Translations under genes and position numbers: made by a program | Shown: piece by piece, positions 55,854-63,383 of the stretch | Numbering within the stretch: the first letter of the stretch is position 1 | Layout: every line of letters begins with the position of its first letter | Notes under the pieces: generated by a model | What the model was told of the DNA's origin: nothing | The model's input: only the letters and a program-made list of their open reading frames with translations | Databases searched by the model: none | Assembly (NCBI GenBank): GCA_900542065.1 | Contig: UQLU01000008.1 | Coordinates: 58,040-122,039, forward strand | DNA length: 64,000 bases | From: an uncultured Eggerthella sp. | GTDB lineage: Bacteria > Actinomycetota > Coriobacteriia > Coriobacteriales > Eggerthellaceae | Reading direction: 5' to 3'

Positions 55854-56729
55854 ATGAGCGATATTAAAACCATTTGGGTAACAGGCTCAAAGGGCTTCAT
55901 CGGTGGCGAATTGGTTCGACGCCTGCAAAGTTTAGGCAGCTACCGTGTAGTTGGAACGGATACTGAACTGAGCGTTACCGACGCAGAACGTCTCCAGGCA
56001 TTTGCGCTTGAATTACAGCCTGATGTCATCATCAATTCTGCAGGTATTTCACGTGGCGCTACTGGAATCAGCAACCGTATTAAAGCCTACGAAACAAACG
56101 CGATCGGCGCTATGAATGTTGCCATTGCCGCAAATACCGTAGGAGCACATATGGTTCAGATTTCTACCGACGACGTATATCCTCAGCGCATGGCTGAACC
56201 TGCAAATGAGTTCGATACTCCCCACCCAGAAACTCCCTACGGCAAATCAAAACGTGCAGGCGAAGTTATGGTACGCGATGCAGCACCAGACAACAGTCTT
56301 ATCGTTCGTTCATCTTGGGTATACAGCATCTACGGCGGCCTTGTTAAGGAAGCTTTCGACTGCATTAAAAGCGGGAAACCTTTTGAAGCGCGCACCGACC
56401 AGTATGCTTCTCCTACTTCAATTGCTACCTATACCAACTTTATTATTAAAGCAATTGAAAAGCGCGCAACGGGCGTGCTACATGTAACCAGCCGCGGAGT
56501 TACTAACCGCTATGATTTCCTTTCCAAGGTACTTACTACCTGTGGATATGAGCCCCATAAGCTCCTCACTCCAAAAGCTGACTTGGTTAGCTCTGAGCAA
56601 GTTCTTTTGGAAAGCTTAATGTTGGAAATGTTCGGAGCTGAACTTCCTACCTGGGAAGAAGATGTTGAACAGTATTTTGCCGAGCCTAAGGTTGCAGAAA
56701 AAGTAGCAAATCATCGCGAAGCACAATAG
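55854..56729 (+). CDS. RmlD-like NAD(P)-dependent sugar-nucleotide reductase (SDR)
   Basis: A 291-residue extended short-chain dehydrogenase. The N-terminal cofactor site is VTGSKGFIGGELVRRL; the central segment QISTDDVYPQ and the catalytic YGKSK are present, then RSSWVYSIYG. Similarity is to dTDP-4-dehydrorhamnose reductase, but no other rhamnose genes are nearby. It follows the TRAP permease by about 100 bases and could act on the transported compound; this is inference only. AAGGA lies before the start. Confidence 0.85.
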   Translation: MSDIKTIWVTGSKGFIGGELVRRLQSLGSYRVVGTDTELSVTDAERLQAFALELQPDVIINSAGISRGATGISNRIKAYETNAIGAMNVAIAANTVGAHMVQISTDDVYPQRMAEPANEFDTPHPETPYGKSKRAGEVMVRDAAPDNSLIVRSSWVYSIYGGLVKEAFDCIKSGKPFEARTDQYASPTSIATYTNFIIKAIEKRATGVLHVTSRGVTNRYDFLSKVLTTCGYEPHKLLTPKADLVSSEQVLLESLMLEMFGAELPTWEEDVEQYFAEPKVAEKVANHREAQ

Positions 56730-56853
56730 ACCAACACACAAGCAAATACATTAACAAACAAGCACTACCTATCTTCTAAATCCCCTTTCTGGTGGTTATC
56801 TTTTAGAAAAACTACCTCTTAACTGCGAAGATAAGGTAGCGCTCCTAAACAAC

Positions 56854-56885
56854 ACGTGAGCCCGAAAATCGGACTCACGTTTTTT
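56854..56885 (+). terminator. Intrinsic terminator between convergent SDR and FabK-like genes
   Basis: ACGTGAG, a mismatch, CCGA, loop AAA, TCGG, a mismatch, CTCACGT, then TTTTT. It ends the rightward SDR transcript. Confidence 0.88.
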
Positions 56886-56982
56886 ATGCTTAAAAGCACC
56901 ATATCGCCTAGACCCATTATATGAAGCATTTAGGCATCACTGGGAGTACGTATTAGCAATATCTTTTATAACCCGCTACCTC

Positions 56983-57921
56983 TTAGCCATAGAGTTGCTT
57001 CATTTGTGCATACGATTGATCAGCTTCAGTCATAAGATCAGAAACCATTTTTGCTACTGGTTTTACTTCTTTAATAACAGGAGCAATCATGCCGCAAGAA
57101 AATCCGCCTGTTTCAGTATCTCCTTCAATGGCTCGAGTAACGTAATCTCCGCAATACTGCGCAAGACGTTCTGAATCAGCTCCTGATTTTGCCAATTCTT
57201 TATAGCCATCGGTAAAAGCATTCTTCAGGCAACGTTCAGTTCCTTCTCTAGGATTTGCAATAGTGGTCGTAGCGTTATCTTTCGCATCTATAATCATCTG
57301 TTTATAGGCATCCGAAACACAACATTCTTCTGTTGCAAGAAAAGCGGTACCCATCTGAACACCCACGCAGCCCATAGCAAGAGCTCCCAAGATGCTTTTA
57401 CCTGCAGCAAAGCCACCAGCAGCAACCACAGGAATGTTCACCGCTTCAACTACCTGCGCAACCAAAGGCAGTGTAGTCATAGCGCCAATGATTCCTCCAC
57501 CCTCAAGTCCTTCACAAATCACCCCAGCAGCACCAAGTTTCTCCATTTTCGCTGCCGCACGAGCATGAGGCACTAAAACAAATACCTTTACCCCTGCCTC
57601 GGACAATTTAGTCACAAAGGGTGCTGGATTACCCGCAGAAAGAGTACACACTGGTACCTGCTCTTCAATTATTACATCGGCAATCTGTTCGGCGTTCCTA
57701 TTTACCAGAATAATGTTTACACCAAAAGGCTTATCAGTAAGCGATTTGCAAATGCGAATTTGTTCGCGCATGTTTTCAGGAGTGCTAAACCCACAGCGAA
57801 TAACGCCAAGAGCTCCCGCATTCGATACCGCTGCAGCAAACTTGCCATCAGTAATACGAGCCATTGCACCCTGAATAATGGGGTATTCAATATTCAGCAA
57901 ATCACATAAGGGCGTTTTCAT
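56983..57921 (-). CDS. FabK/nitronate-monooxygenase-family flavoprotein lacking the family His
   Basis: A 312-residue FMN TIM-barrel protein. Family blocks are YPIIQGAMARI, PFGVNIIL, EGLEGGGIIGAMTTLPLV and VVAAGGFAAGKSILGALAMG with VGVQMGTAFLATEE. The motif usually reads GGH(I/R)G, whose His is catalytic in FabK and nitronate monooxygenases; here it is GGIIG. The gene is intact and has GGAGG before the ATG. It may therefore be an oxidoreductase with a changed reaction, for example NAD(P)H:quinone or enoate chemistry; I cannot say which. Confidence 0.85.
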   Translation of the reverse strand: MKTPLCDLLNIEYPIIQGAMARITDGKFAAAVSNAGALGVIRCGFSTPENMREQIRICKSLTDKPFGVNIILVNRNAEQIADVIIEEQVPVCTLSAGNPAPFVTKLSEAGVKVFVLVPHARAAAKMEKLGAAGVICEGLEGGGIIGAMTTLPLVAQVVEAVNIPVVAAGGFAAGKSILGALAMGCVGVQMGTAFLATEECCVSDAYKQMIIDAKDNATTTIANPREGTERCLKNAFTDGYKELAKSGADSERLAQYCGDYVTRAIEGDTETGGFSCGMIAPVIKEVKPVAKMVSDLMTEADQSYAQMKQLYG

Positions 57922-58262
57922 AAAAACCTCCGACTCTCAATCCCCTCCCTGTACTCATTCATTTTTGAACGTGTACACGCTTGATTGTAGAAGCTTCAGA
58001 GACGTTTTAATAGCACAATTACACATCACAATTCAAAAGAAATTCCCATAAAAAGCTAAACCCGCAGCATAACGGGCGAAACCGTCTATTCCGTTGTTCT
58101 TGTAAAGAAATTAAAAATACAAAACTAATTGAAACGCCAATAATAAGCGCGACAACCGCTTGATTTTTAGCCATTGTCACGCGATTGTCACATTTGACAA
58201 TTTTTGAACCTTAAAAATAAAAAAGTCATCGAGGCGAATACCCCGATGACCTGCAAGTTTGA
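57922..58262. promoter_or_regulatory. Intergenic region with three ATTGTCA half-sites at 11-base spacing
   Basis: 341 bases between the FabK-like gene and the tRNA gene, apart from the tRNA terminator. It holds ATTGTCA at 58173-58179 and 58184-58190 and the inverted form TGACAAT at 58195-58201. Each begins 11 bases from the last, one helical turn, which suggests a protein binding site. No gene or clear promoter was found. Confidence 0.4.
58215..58250 (-). terminator. Terminator after tRNA(CAT)
   Basis: On the minus strand GTCATCGGGG and CCTCGATGAC form a stem with a small loop, followed by TTTTTTATTTTT. Ends the trpS/tRNA transcript. Confidence 0.9.
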
Positions 58263-58337
58263 TGGTGGGCCCACCCAGATTCGAACTGAGAACCAAAGGA
58301 TTATGAGTCCCCTGCTCCACCATTGAGCTATGGGCCC
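58263..58337 (-). tRNA. tRNA with CAT anticodon (Met or lysidine-type Ile2)
   Basis: Seventy-five nt including the encoded CCA. The 7-bp acceptor stem pairs GGGCCCA with TGGGCCC; the anticodon loop is CTCATAA; the T-loop is TTCGAAT with a paired stem. An anticodon of CAT alone does not tell elongator Met from Ile2; the formyl-Met initiator is excluded because the acceptor's first pair is G-C. It is encoded downstream of trpS. Confidence 0.9.
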
Positions 58338-58429
58338 TTTTTGTTTGCGCAACGCTTCCGTGCGCGAAGCATTATTGTAGCCTATTTCAGCTTATCAAAC
58401 AGAAAGAAACACATTTCTTTCTCACTAAT

Positions 58430-59479
58430 TTAATAGACCATATGCATGGCTTCGCGGACTTCATCCAAGGTAGCATTGGCAATTTCATTTGCACGACGAT
58501 TGCCCTCGTGAAGAACTTCAAGAACGTAATCTTTCTTATTTTCCAGCTCACGACGACGTTCACGAATTGGTGCAAGATAGGTATTAACGCTTTCGGTCAC
58601 ATAACGCTTCAATGCACCAGCGCCATCATTGCCAATTTCTTCTGCGATATCCACTTCGCTGCGACCCGTGCATAAAGCAGCAGTAGTAAGCAGCGCAGAT
58701 ACCCCTGGACGACCTTCCTTATCGTAAGTAATCATGCGCTCAGAGTCGGTCTTTGACTTCTTGATAAGTTTTGCTGTTTCTTCTTCAGTGAAGCACAGGC
58801 TAATAGCATTGCCATAGCTCTTCGACATCTTTCGTCCATCAAGACCAGGAATTTCAGGAGTGTCGTCGTTGAGCAATCCTTCAGGTTCTGGGAAAACAGG
58901 AGCGTAGCGCTCGTTGAAACGACGAGCAATCTGGCGCGTAACTTCAATATGAGGCAGCTGATCTTTGCCCACTGGAACAATATTGCCTTTGCAGAACAAA
59001 ATGTCACATGCCTGATGAACAGGATAGGTTAAAAGCAATCCTGTTAGGGCATGACCAGAGGCTTCCATTTCCGCTTTAACCGTTGGATTACGATGGAGTT
59101 CCGATTCGGTGACCAAAGAAAGGAATGGCAGCATCAACTGATTGAGTGCAGGCACTGCGGAGTGCGTAAAGATCATTGTTTTTTCAGGATCAATACCACA
59201 GGCAAGATAATCAATTACCATGTTATATACGTTATCCTGAATATGCTCTGTGGTATCACGGTCGGTAATTACCTGGTAATCAGCAATAATAATGTTAGTT
59301 GCAATTCCTTTATTCTGAAGAGCAACACGTTCTTTAATAGTGCCAAAATAATGACCCAAATGAAGACGACCCGTAGGACGATCGCCCGTTAACATTAAGT
59401 ACTTTTCCGGATTTCTATCCAGGTCAGCACGAATTTCATCACTACGACGAAGACTTGCTTCAAAACTATCTGTGCTCAT
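58430..59479 (-). CDS. trpS: Tryptophanyl-tRNA synthetase
   Basis: Class I aminoacyl-tRNA synthetase, 349 residues. The HIGH-type motif is GRLHLGHYFGT and the KMSKS motif is GRKMSKSYGN; DILFCKGNIVPVGKDQ is the typical Trp-binding block. I saw no T-box leader consensus in the 234-base upstream region. Located before the tRNA(CAT) gene on the same strand. Confidence 0.95.
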   Translation of the reverse strand: MSTDSFEASLRRSDEIRADLDRNPEKYLMLTGDRPTGRLHLGHYFGTIKERVALQNKGIATNIIIADYQVITDRDTTEHIQDNVYNMVIDYLACGIDPEKTMIFTHSAVPALNQLMLPFLSLVTESELHRNPTVKAEMEASGHALTGLLLTYPVHQACDILFCKGNIVPVGKDQLPHIEVTRQIARRFNERYAPVFPEPEGLLNDDTPEIPGLDGRKMSKSYGNAISLCFTEEETAKLIKKSKTDSERMITYDKEGRPGVSALLTTAALCTGRSEVDIAEEIGNDGAGALKRYVTESVNTYLAPIRERRRELENKKDYVLEVLHEGNRRANEIANATLDEVREAMHMVY

Positions 59480-59677
59480 TACGCAAGTAGCCTCTCTTAT
59501 TGAAGATTATTGGTTAGTAACAAACAAATGCGCATCATCTAATCATTAAAGTCCTACGACTCCAACGACACTCGGAACGCGTCGTTCAAGTATACCATCG
59601 CAATGAAGCCGAAACACCCTCAGCAACGATAGGCAACAATAAAGAAATACTGATGAATACCCATAAACAATCCTCGC

Positions 59678-59714
59678 AAGACAAACGGAAGAACAGCCCT
59701 TACAATACCTTTTA
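59678..59714 (+). promoter_or_regulatory. Promoter placing transcription start at the helicase ATG
   Basis: AAGACA (59678-59683, four matches to -35), 17-base spacer (59684-59700) and TACAAT (59701-59706) lie ahead of the DEAD-box gene. The initiation point would be 7-8 bases after the -10 box, at about 59713-59714, which is the A of the ATG. There is no ribosome-binding sequence. The mRNA is probably leaderless. Confidence 0.6.
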
Positions 59715-60955
59715 TGACTACTACATCTTTTTCTTCATTAAACTTAACTAAACCCGTCCAAGAAGCAATTGATTCGCTGGGTTTTACCACTCCAACACCC
59801 ATACAGCTAGAAGCCATCCCGAAAGGAAACGAAGGGTGCGATCTTTTAGCTGCCGCCCAAACGGGCACAGGGAAAACTCTTGCTTACTTAATTCCCCTCT
59901 TTGACGAATTGGTACGACACTTCGGATCAACACGCCCTAAAAAAGGCGGTCCCTATGTGCTTATCTTGGCCCCAACACGCGAGTTAACCCAACAAATTTC
60001 CGATAGCGCTACCGCTTTTGAAAACACCACACACTTTCGTGTTCGCACCGTAATAGGTGGAAAGAAATACAAAACCCAAATCCAGAATTTAAAACGAGGA
60101 TGCGATGTACTTATTGCTACCCCTGGTCGATTAAACGATCTTCTAGATCAAAAGATTCTAAACCTCAATAAAGTACATTACTTGGTGCTAGATGAAGTTG
60201 ATCGCATGATGGATATGGGATTTTGGCCCTCCGTGCACCACATCGTTGAACAAACACCGAAGAGACGACAAACGTTTCTGCTCAGTGCCACCCTCACTCC
60301 TGAAGTAAAAGCGAAGGCCCGAGCAATACAACACGATCCCTGCGTGATAGAAATTGCTCATAAGGGAGAAACCGCCGCAACAGTTAAAGAATATGTTTTA
60401 CCAATCACACAACGCCAAAAACATGATTTGCTGATTGCTCTTCTTCATGAAAAAGGTTCCAAGAGGGTTATTGTTTTCACGAAAACGAAAATCGATGCCG
60501 ACTCCTGCTCTCGTCGTTTACAAGATGCAGGAATTAAAGCCGACAGCATTCATGCGGACAAACCACAAAACAAGCGCGACAAGGCCCTTAAACGCTTCAA
60601 AAACGGCACCATTGATGTATTGGTTGCCACAGATGTACTCGCGCGTGGCATTGACGTTACCGGAGTAGCTTTCGTGGTGAACATGACGGTTCCTGAATCA
60701 CCCGAAGACTACATTCATCGCATAGGAAGGACGGGGCGAGCAGGCGAAGAAGGCGCGGCTTACACCATGCTCTCCCCCGACCAGCTCTTAGCTTTGAGAG
60801 AAATCGAATACCACACAAAACATCTTTTAGAAACCTTTGATGTTCCTGGTTTTTCCTACGAACCAGACCGTCTTGTCCCTGATCCCAAACGACCAACTAC
60901 GCGTGGAGCAGTTCGTCGACCAGGAGCACGAAGACTTCGTATTGGAAGGCGTTAG
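59714..60955 (+). CDS. DEAD-box RNA helicase (RhlE-like)
   Basis: A 413-residue ATP-dependent RNA helicase. Q motif GFTTPTPIQ, Walker A AAQTGTGKT, motif Ia PTRELTQQ, motif II written DEVD instead of DEAD (LVLDEVDRMMDMGF), motif III SATLT, motif V ATDVLARGIDV and motif VI HRIGRTGRAGEEG. The C-terminus has a short basic Arg-rich tail. The lack of a ribosome site and the closely placed -10 box suggest a leaderless mRNA. Its role in rRNA or mRNA handling is inferred from family. Confidence 0.93.
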   Translation: MTTTSFSSLNLTKPVQEAIDSLGFTTPTPIQLEAIPKGNEGCDLLAAAQTGTGKTLAYLIPLFDELVRHFGSTRPKKGGPYVLILAPTRELTQQISDSATAFENTTHFRVRTVIGGKKYKTQIQNLKRGCDVLIATPGRLNDLLDQKILNLNKVHYLVLDEVDRMMDMGFWPSVHHIVEQTPKRRQTFLLSATLTPEVKAKARAIQHDPCVIEIAHKGETAATVKEYVLPITQRQKHDLLIALLHEKGSKRVIVFTKTKIDADSCSRRLQDAGIKADSIHADKPQNKRDKALKRFKNGTIDVLVATDVLARGIDVTGVAFVVNMTVPESPEDYIHRIGRTGRAGEEGAAYTMLSPDQLLALREIEYHTKHLLETFDVPGFSYEPDRLVPDPKRPTTRGAVRRPGARRLRIGRR

Positions 60956-61009
60956 TGCATCACTTTCTTTCGCCACTTCGTCCCAATGAAACTTTTTAAA
61001 AATTACCTG

Positions 61010-61037
61010 TTGCATTGAGTTTTCGTTTGGCTATAAT
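61010..61037 (+). promoter_or_regulatory. Promoter of tRNA-Asn
   Basis: TTGCAT (61010-61015), 16-base spacer and the perfect -10 box TATAAT (61032-61037), about 32 bases before the tRNA. A strong housekeeping-type promoter. Confidence 0.85.
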
Positions 61038-61068
61038 AGTTAATCGCGTCAGAGCTGATGCACCGAAT

Positions 61069-61143
61069 TCCTCGGTAGCTCAATGGCAGAGCATCCGGCT
61101 GTTAACCGGAGGGTTGTAGGTTCGAGTCCTACCCGAGGAGCCA
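61069..61143 (+). tRNA. tRNA-Asn (GTT anticodon)
   Basis: A clover-leaf of 75 nt including CCA. Acceptor TCCTCGG pairs with CCGAGGA; anticodon loop CTGTTAA gives GTT; T-loop TTCGAGT is normal. Discriminator G. It has its own promoter and terminator. Confidence 0.96.
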
Positions 61144-61151
61144 GATTTTTC

Positions 61152-61176
61152 AAGCGTCCATCGGGCGCTTTTTTTA
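61152..61176 (+). terminator. Intrinsic terminator after tRNA-Asn
   Basis: AAGCGTCC, loop ATC, GGGCGCTT with one wobble, merging into a run of eight Ts (61169-61176). Confidence 0.88.
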
Positions 61177-62202
61177 TTGCTGATGCAACGCTTCTTCCAA
61201 CTTTTCATCTTTAAACCCAAAACCAATTTTGCCGCGAAGATAGCACAACTGTTCTTTGCAGTTTGCACACGAAAGCGAGGCGTTCGTTTCTTCAGCAAAT
61301 CGTTCTGGATGGAAGAACGCCCGCACTTCCCAACGAAGCAATACAACCACAGAAACAACAAGCAAAATTGCCGCCTGCCATGACCAGGCAAAAATAAGCG
61401 GTGTTGCCACCATAATGGCATCCCAGTTAAAAATCTGGCATGTCGCGCAGCAACGGTTTTTCATGAAAATTACTTGCAGCGGACACCACAACACTACACA
61501 AACCATATCAAACCAAAAGAAGAACAGCATCCAAAGCACCACGGTCGCAGACGACATCCATCCCATATGAATAAGGAAAATGCCCACAAACGCCGTTAAT
61601 AGAATCCAGAATATAGCCACAGGCATAATTTCTCGAAGCCTTCGCATACGTAAAACATGGCGTGCCTGAGAATTAACATCTAAGTCTGAGTCGTCGAAGG
61701 AAAGGGCTCTCATAAGATCTAAATCGCGTGCTATATGACGCACTTCACGACTAACGTCATCTTTAGCGTTAAGCAAGTTATTGCGAACTTCATCGATAGT
61801 TTTCTGGATGTCTTCTCGAGGATGCTCATGAATTCGATCAGCGCGAATGGCGCCTTCTTTAATGATTTCAGATATACGATTCAAGAAAGCATCTATGCTT
61901 CCCCCTACCGTATTTTTGGTTGGAATTTGAAAAAACTTATACTGCTTCAAAGACCCAATAGAAATTCTTGCGCGAGAAGAAAACTTGGTAAGAAAATCGT
62001 ACAGCACAAAAACGAACGCAACATCAACAAAGTTGAAGCCATGTGCGAGCCCAACGTTCTCCAAAGCAAGCTGTGTTTTGTCATACACAAAAAAGTAAAT
62101 ACCCAAACCAAACAATACCGTTCGTACTGCCAAATTGGTGCAGTACTTTTTAAACATCCACGTGGCGCGACGGGGCTGACTATGCTGAACTTGACTCACC
62201 AT
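61174..62202 (-). CDS. Unrecognised membrane protein with two CxxC-type motifs
   Basis: I do not recognise the family. The 342-residue protein has two hydrophobic helices near residues 20-65, a soluble charged middle (about 80-190; predicted helical, with many Arg, Asp and Glu), four hydrophobic helices between about 195 and 300, and Cys-rich parts: CCATC (near 265) and SCANCKEQLC near 320. Gene starts are ATG at 62211 or 62202. The second is placed seven bases after a perfect TATAAT (62210-62215), a leaderless arrangement as in the helicase gene; the first overlaps that box. It lies alone between tRNA-Asn and the cysteine synthase. Confidence 0.7.
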   Translation of the reverse strand: MVSQVQHSQPRRATWMFKKYCTNLAVRTVLFGLGIYFFVYDKTQLALENVGLAHGFNFVDVAFVFVLYDFLTKFSSRARISIGSLKQYKFFQIPTKNTVGGSIDAFLNRISEIIKEGAIRADRIHEHPREDIQKTIDEVRNNLLNAKDDVSREVRHIARDLDLMRALSFDDSDLDVNSQARHVLRMRRLREIMPVAIFWILLTAFVGIFLIHMGWMSSATVVLWMLFFFWFDMVCVVLWCPLQVIFMKNRCCATCQIFNWDAIMVATPLIFAWSWQAAILLVVSVVVLLRWEVRAFFHPERFAEETNASLSCANCKEQLCYLRGKIGFGFKDEKLEEALHQQ

Positions 62203-62209
62203 GCAAGTC

Positions 62210-62215
62210 ATTATA
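62210..62215 (-). promoter_or_regulatory. -10 box immediately before the membrane-protein ATG
   Basis: Perfect TATAAT on the minus strand, seven bases from the ATG at 62202. No good -35 was found at 16-18 bases, so the promoter is only half supported. Confidence 0.5.
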
Positions 62216-62254
62216 GCCGCCCTATTAACAATCCCCCTACTAACAATTTAGTAA

Positions 62255-62288
62255 GAAAAAACGAAACGCCCATGCAATATGAGCGTTT
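62255..62288 (-). terminator. Intrinsic terminator after the cysteine synthase
   Basis: On the minus strand AAACGCTCAT, loop ATTGC, ATGGGCGTTT (one wobble) then C, G and six Ts. Confidence 0.85.
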
Positions 62289-62358
62289 GCGTAGGTAATT
62301 GCTATTTTAAATATTGGCACGGGAGCGATTAGCTCATCCCGCCTTATAAGAAGATATC

Positions 62359-63288
62359 CTATGCTTCAAAGAGTGGCGTTGAATAGTAGCGCTCACCTGT
62401 ATCAGAAAGCACCGTCACTACCGTTTTCCCAGGACCTAGTTTACGCGCTAAACGAAGGGCACCAACCACATCGCTACCAGAAGAAATACCACACAAAAGA
62501 CCTTCTTCGCGCGCAAGACGCTGCGCGGTTTCTAGCGCCTCTTCGTCAGAAACAACCGTGATAGCATCGTAGATATTTTGATTCAGGTTATCGGGAATAA
62601 GACCATCCCCAATCCCCATTTGAATATGGGTGCCTATTTCACCACCTGACAAAATAGCAGCATGCTCAGGCTCAACCGCCCAAATTTCTATGTCAGGATT
62701 CTTGGCCTTGAGTGCTTCACCAATGCCAGAAATGGTGCCACCCGTGCCAATACCACAACAAAATCCATCAATAGGACCCTCGACATCAGCCAAAATTTCT
62801 TGAGCGGTATAACGCTTATGGACTGCAGGATTATCAGGATTAGAAAACTGTTGAGGAATATATATGCGCGGATCGTTTTTTGCCATATCGAGCGCCGTCT
62901 GCATACATTGGTCAATGCAAGCACCAATATTGCCTTCGTCATGAATAAGAATTACTTCTGCGCCATATGCTTGACAAAGTTTACGACGTTCTTCGCTAAC
63001 GCTATCAGGCATAATGATGCGTACCGTATAACCACGAACAGCACCCACAAGCGATAAACCGATGCCCTGATTGCCGCTAGTAGGCTCTACGATAATAGTG
63101 TCAGGCTTAATATCGCCACGAAGTTCTGCTTCGCGAATCATGTTGTAGGCAGTACGTGTCTTAATAGATCCACCAATATTTACTGCCTCATATTTCACCA
63201 ACACATCTGCCATAGTATCGTCGACAATGCGGTTCAATTTAATAAGCGGCGTATGTCCCAGCGCTTCAAGAACGTTGTTGTATACCAC
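62359..63288 (-). CDS. Cysteine synthase-family PLP enzyme
   Basis: PLP-dependent beta-replacement enzyme, 309 residues, O-acetylserine sulfhydrylase family. The PLP lysine is in NIGGSIKTR, the substrate loop is PTSGNQGIGLS, and the phosphate loop is CGIGTGGTISGIG. The usual family text is (P/S)GSVKDR and SGNTGIG, so this enzyme differs at the Asp and Thr positions (T and Q). The start is GTG at 63288, with AAAGGAGG eight bases ahead; a longer frame beginning at an ATG upstream lacks such a site. The precise substrate is therefore uncertain: cysteine synthase or a related beta-substituted-alanine enzyme. Confidence 0.88.
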   Translation of the reverse strand: MVYNNVLEALGHTPLIKLNRIVDDTMADVLVKYEAVNIGGSIKTRTAYNMIREAELRGDIKPDTIIVEPTSGNQGIGLSLVGAVRGYTVRIIMPDSVSEERRKLCQAYGAEVILIHDEGNIGACIDQCMQTALDMAKNDPRIYIPQQFSNPDNPAVHKRYTAQEILADVEGPIDGFCCGIGTGGTISGIGEALKAKNPDIEIWAVEPEHAAILSGGEIGTHIQMGIGDGLIPDNLNQNIYDAITVVSDEEALETAQRLAREEGLLCGISSGSDVVGALRLARKLGPGKTVVTVLSDTGERYYSTPLFEA

Positions 63289-63383
63289 TGAGTATTCCTC
63301 CTTTTGTAACCGATCTATTGTAGCGCTTTCTACAAATTCCCAAATATTTATTTGCCGAAACAAACATCAAATATGTATGCGGC

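Noticed and set aside
59480..59713. T-box leader for trpS
   Set aside because: No T-box consensus or specifier structure could be found in this 234-base region.
60180..60230. Inactive helicase because of DEVD in place of DEAD
   Set aside because: The essential Asp and Glu are kept; the third position varies among active helicases.
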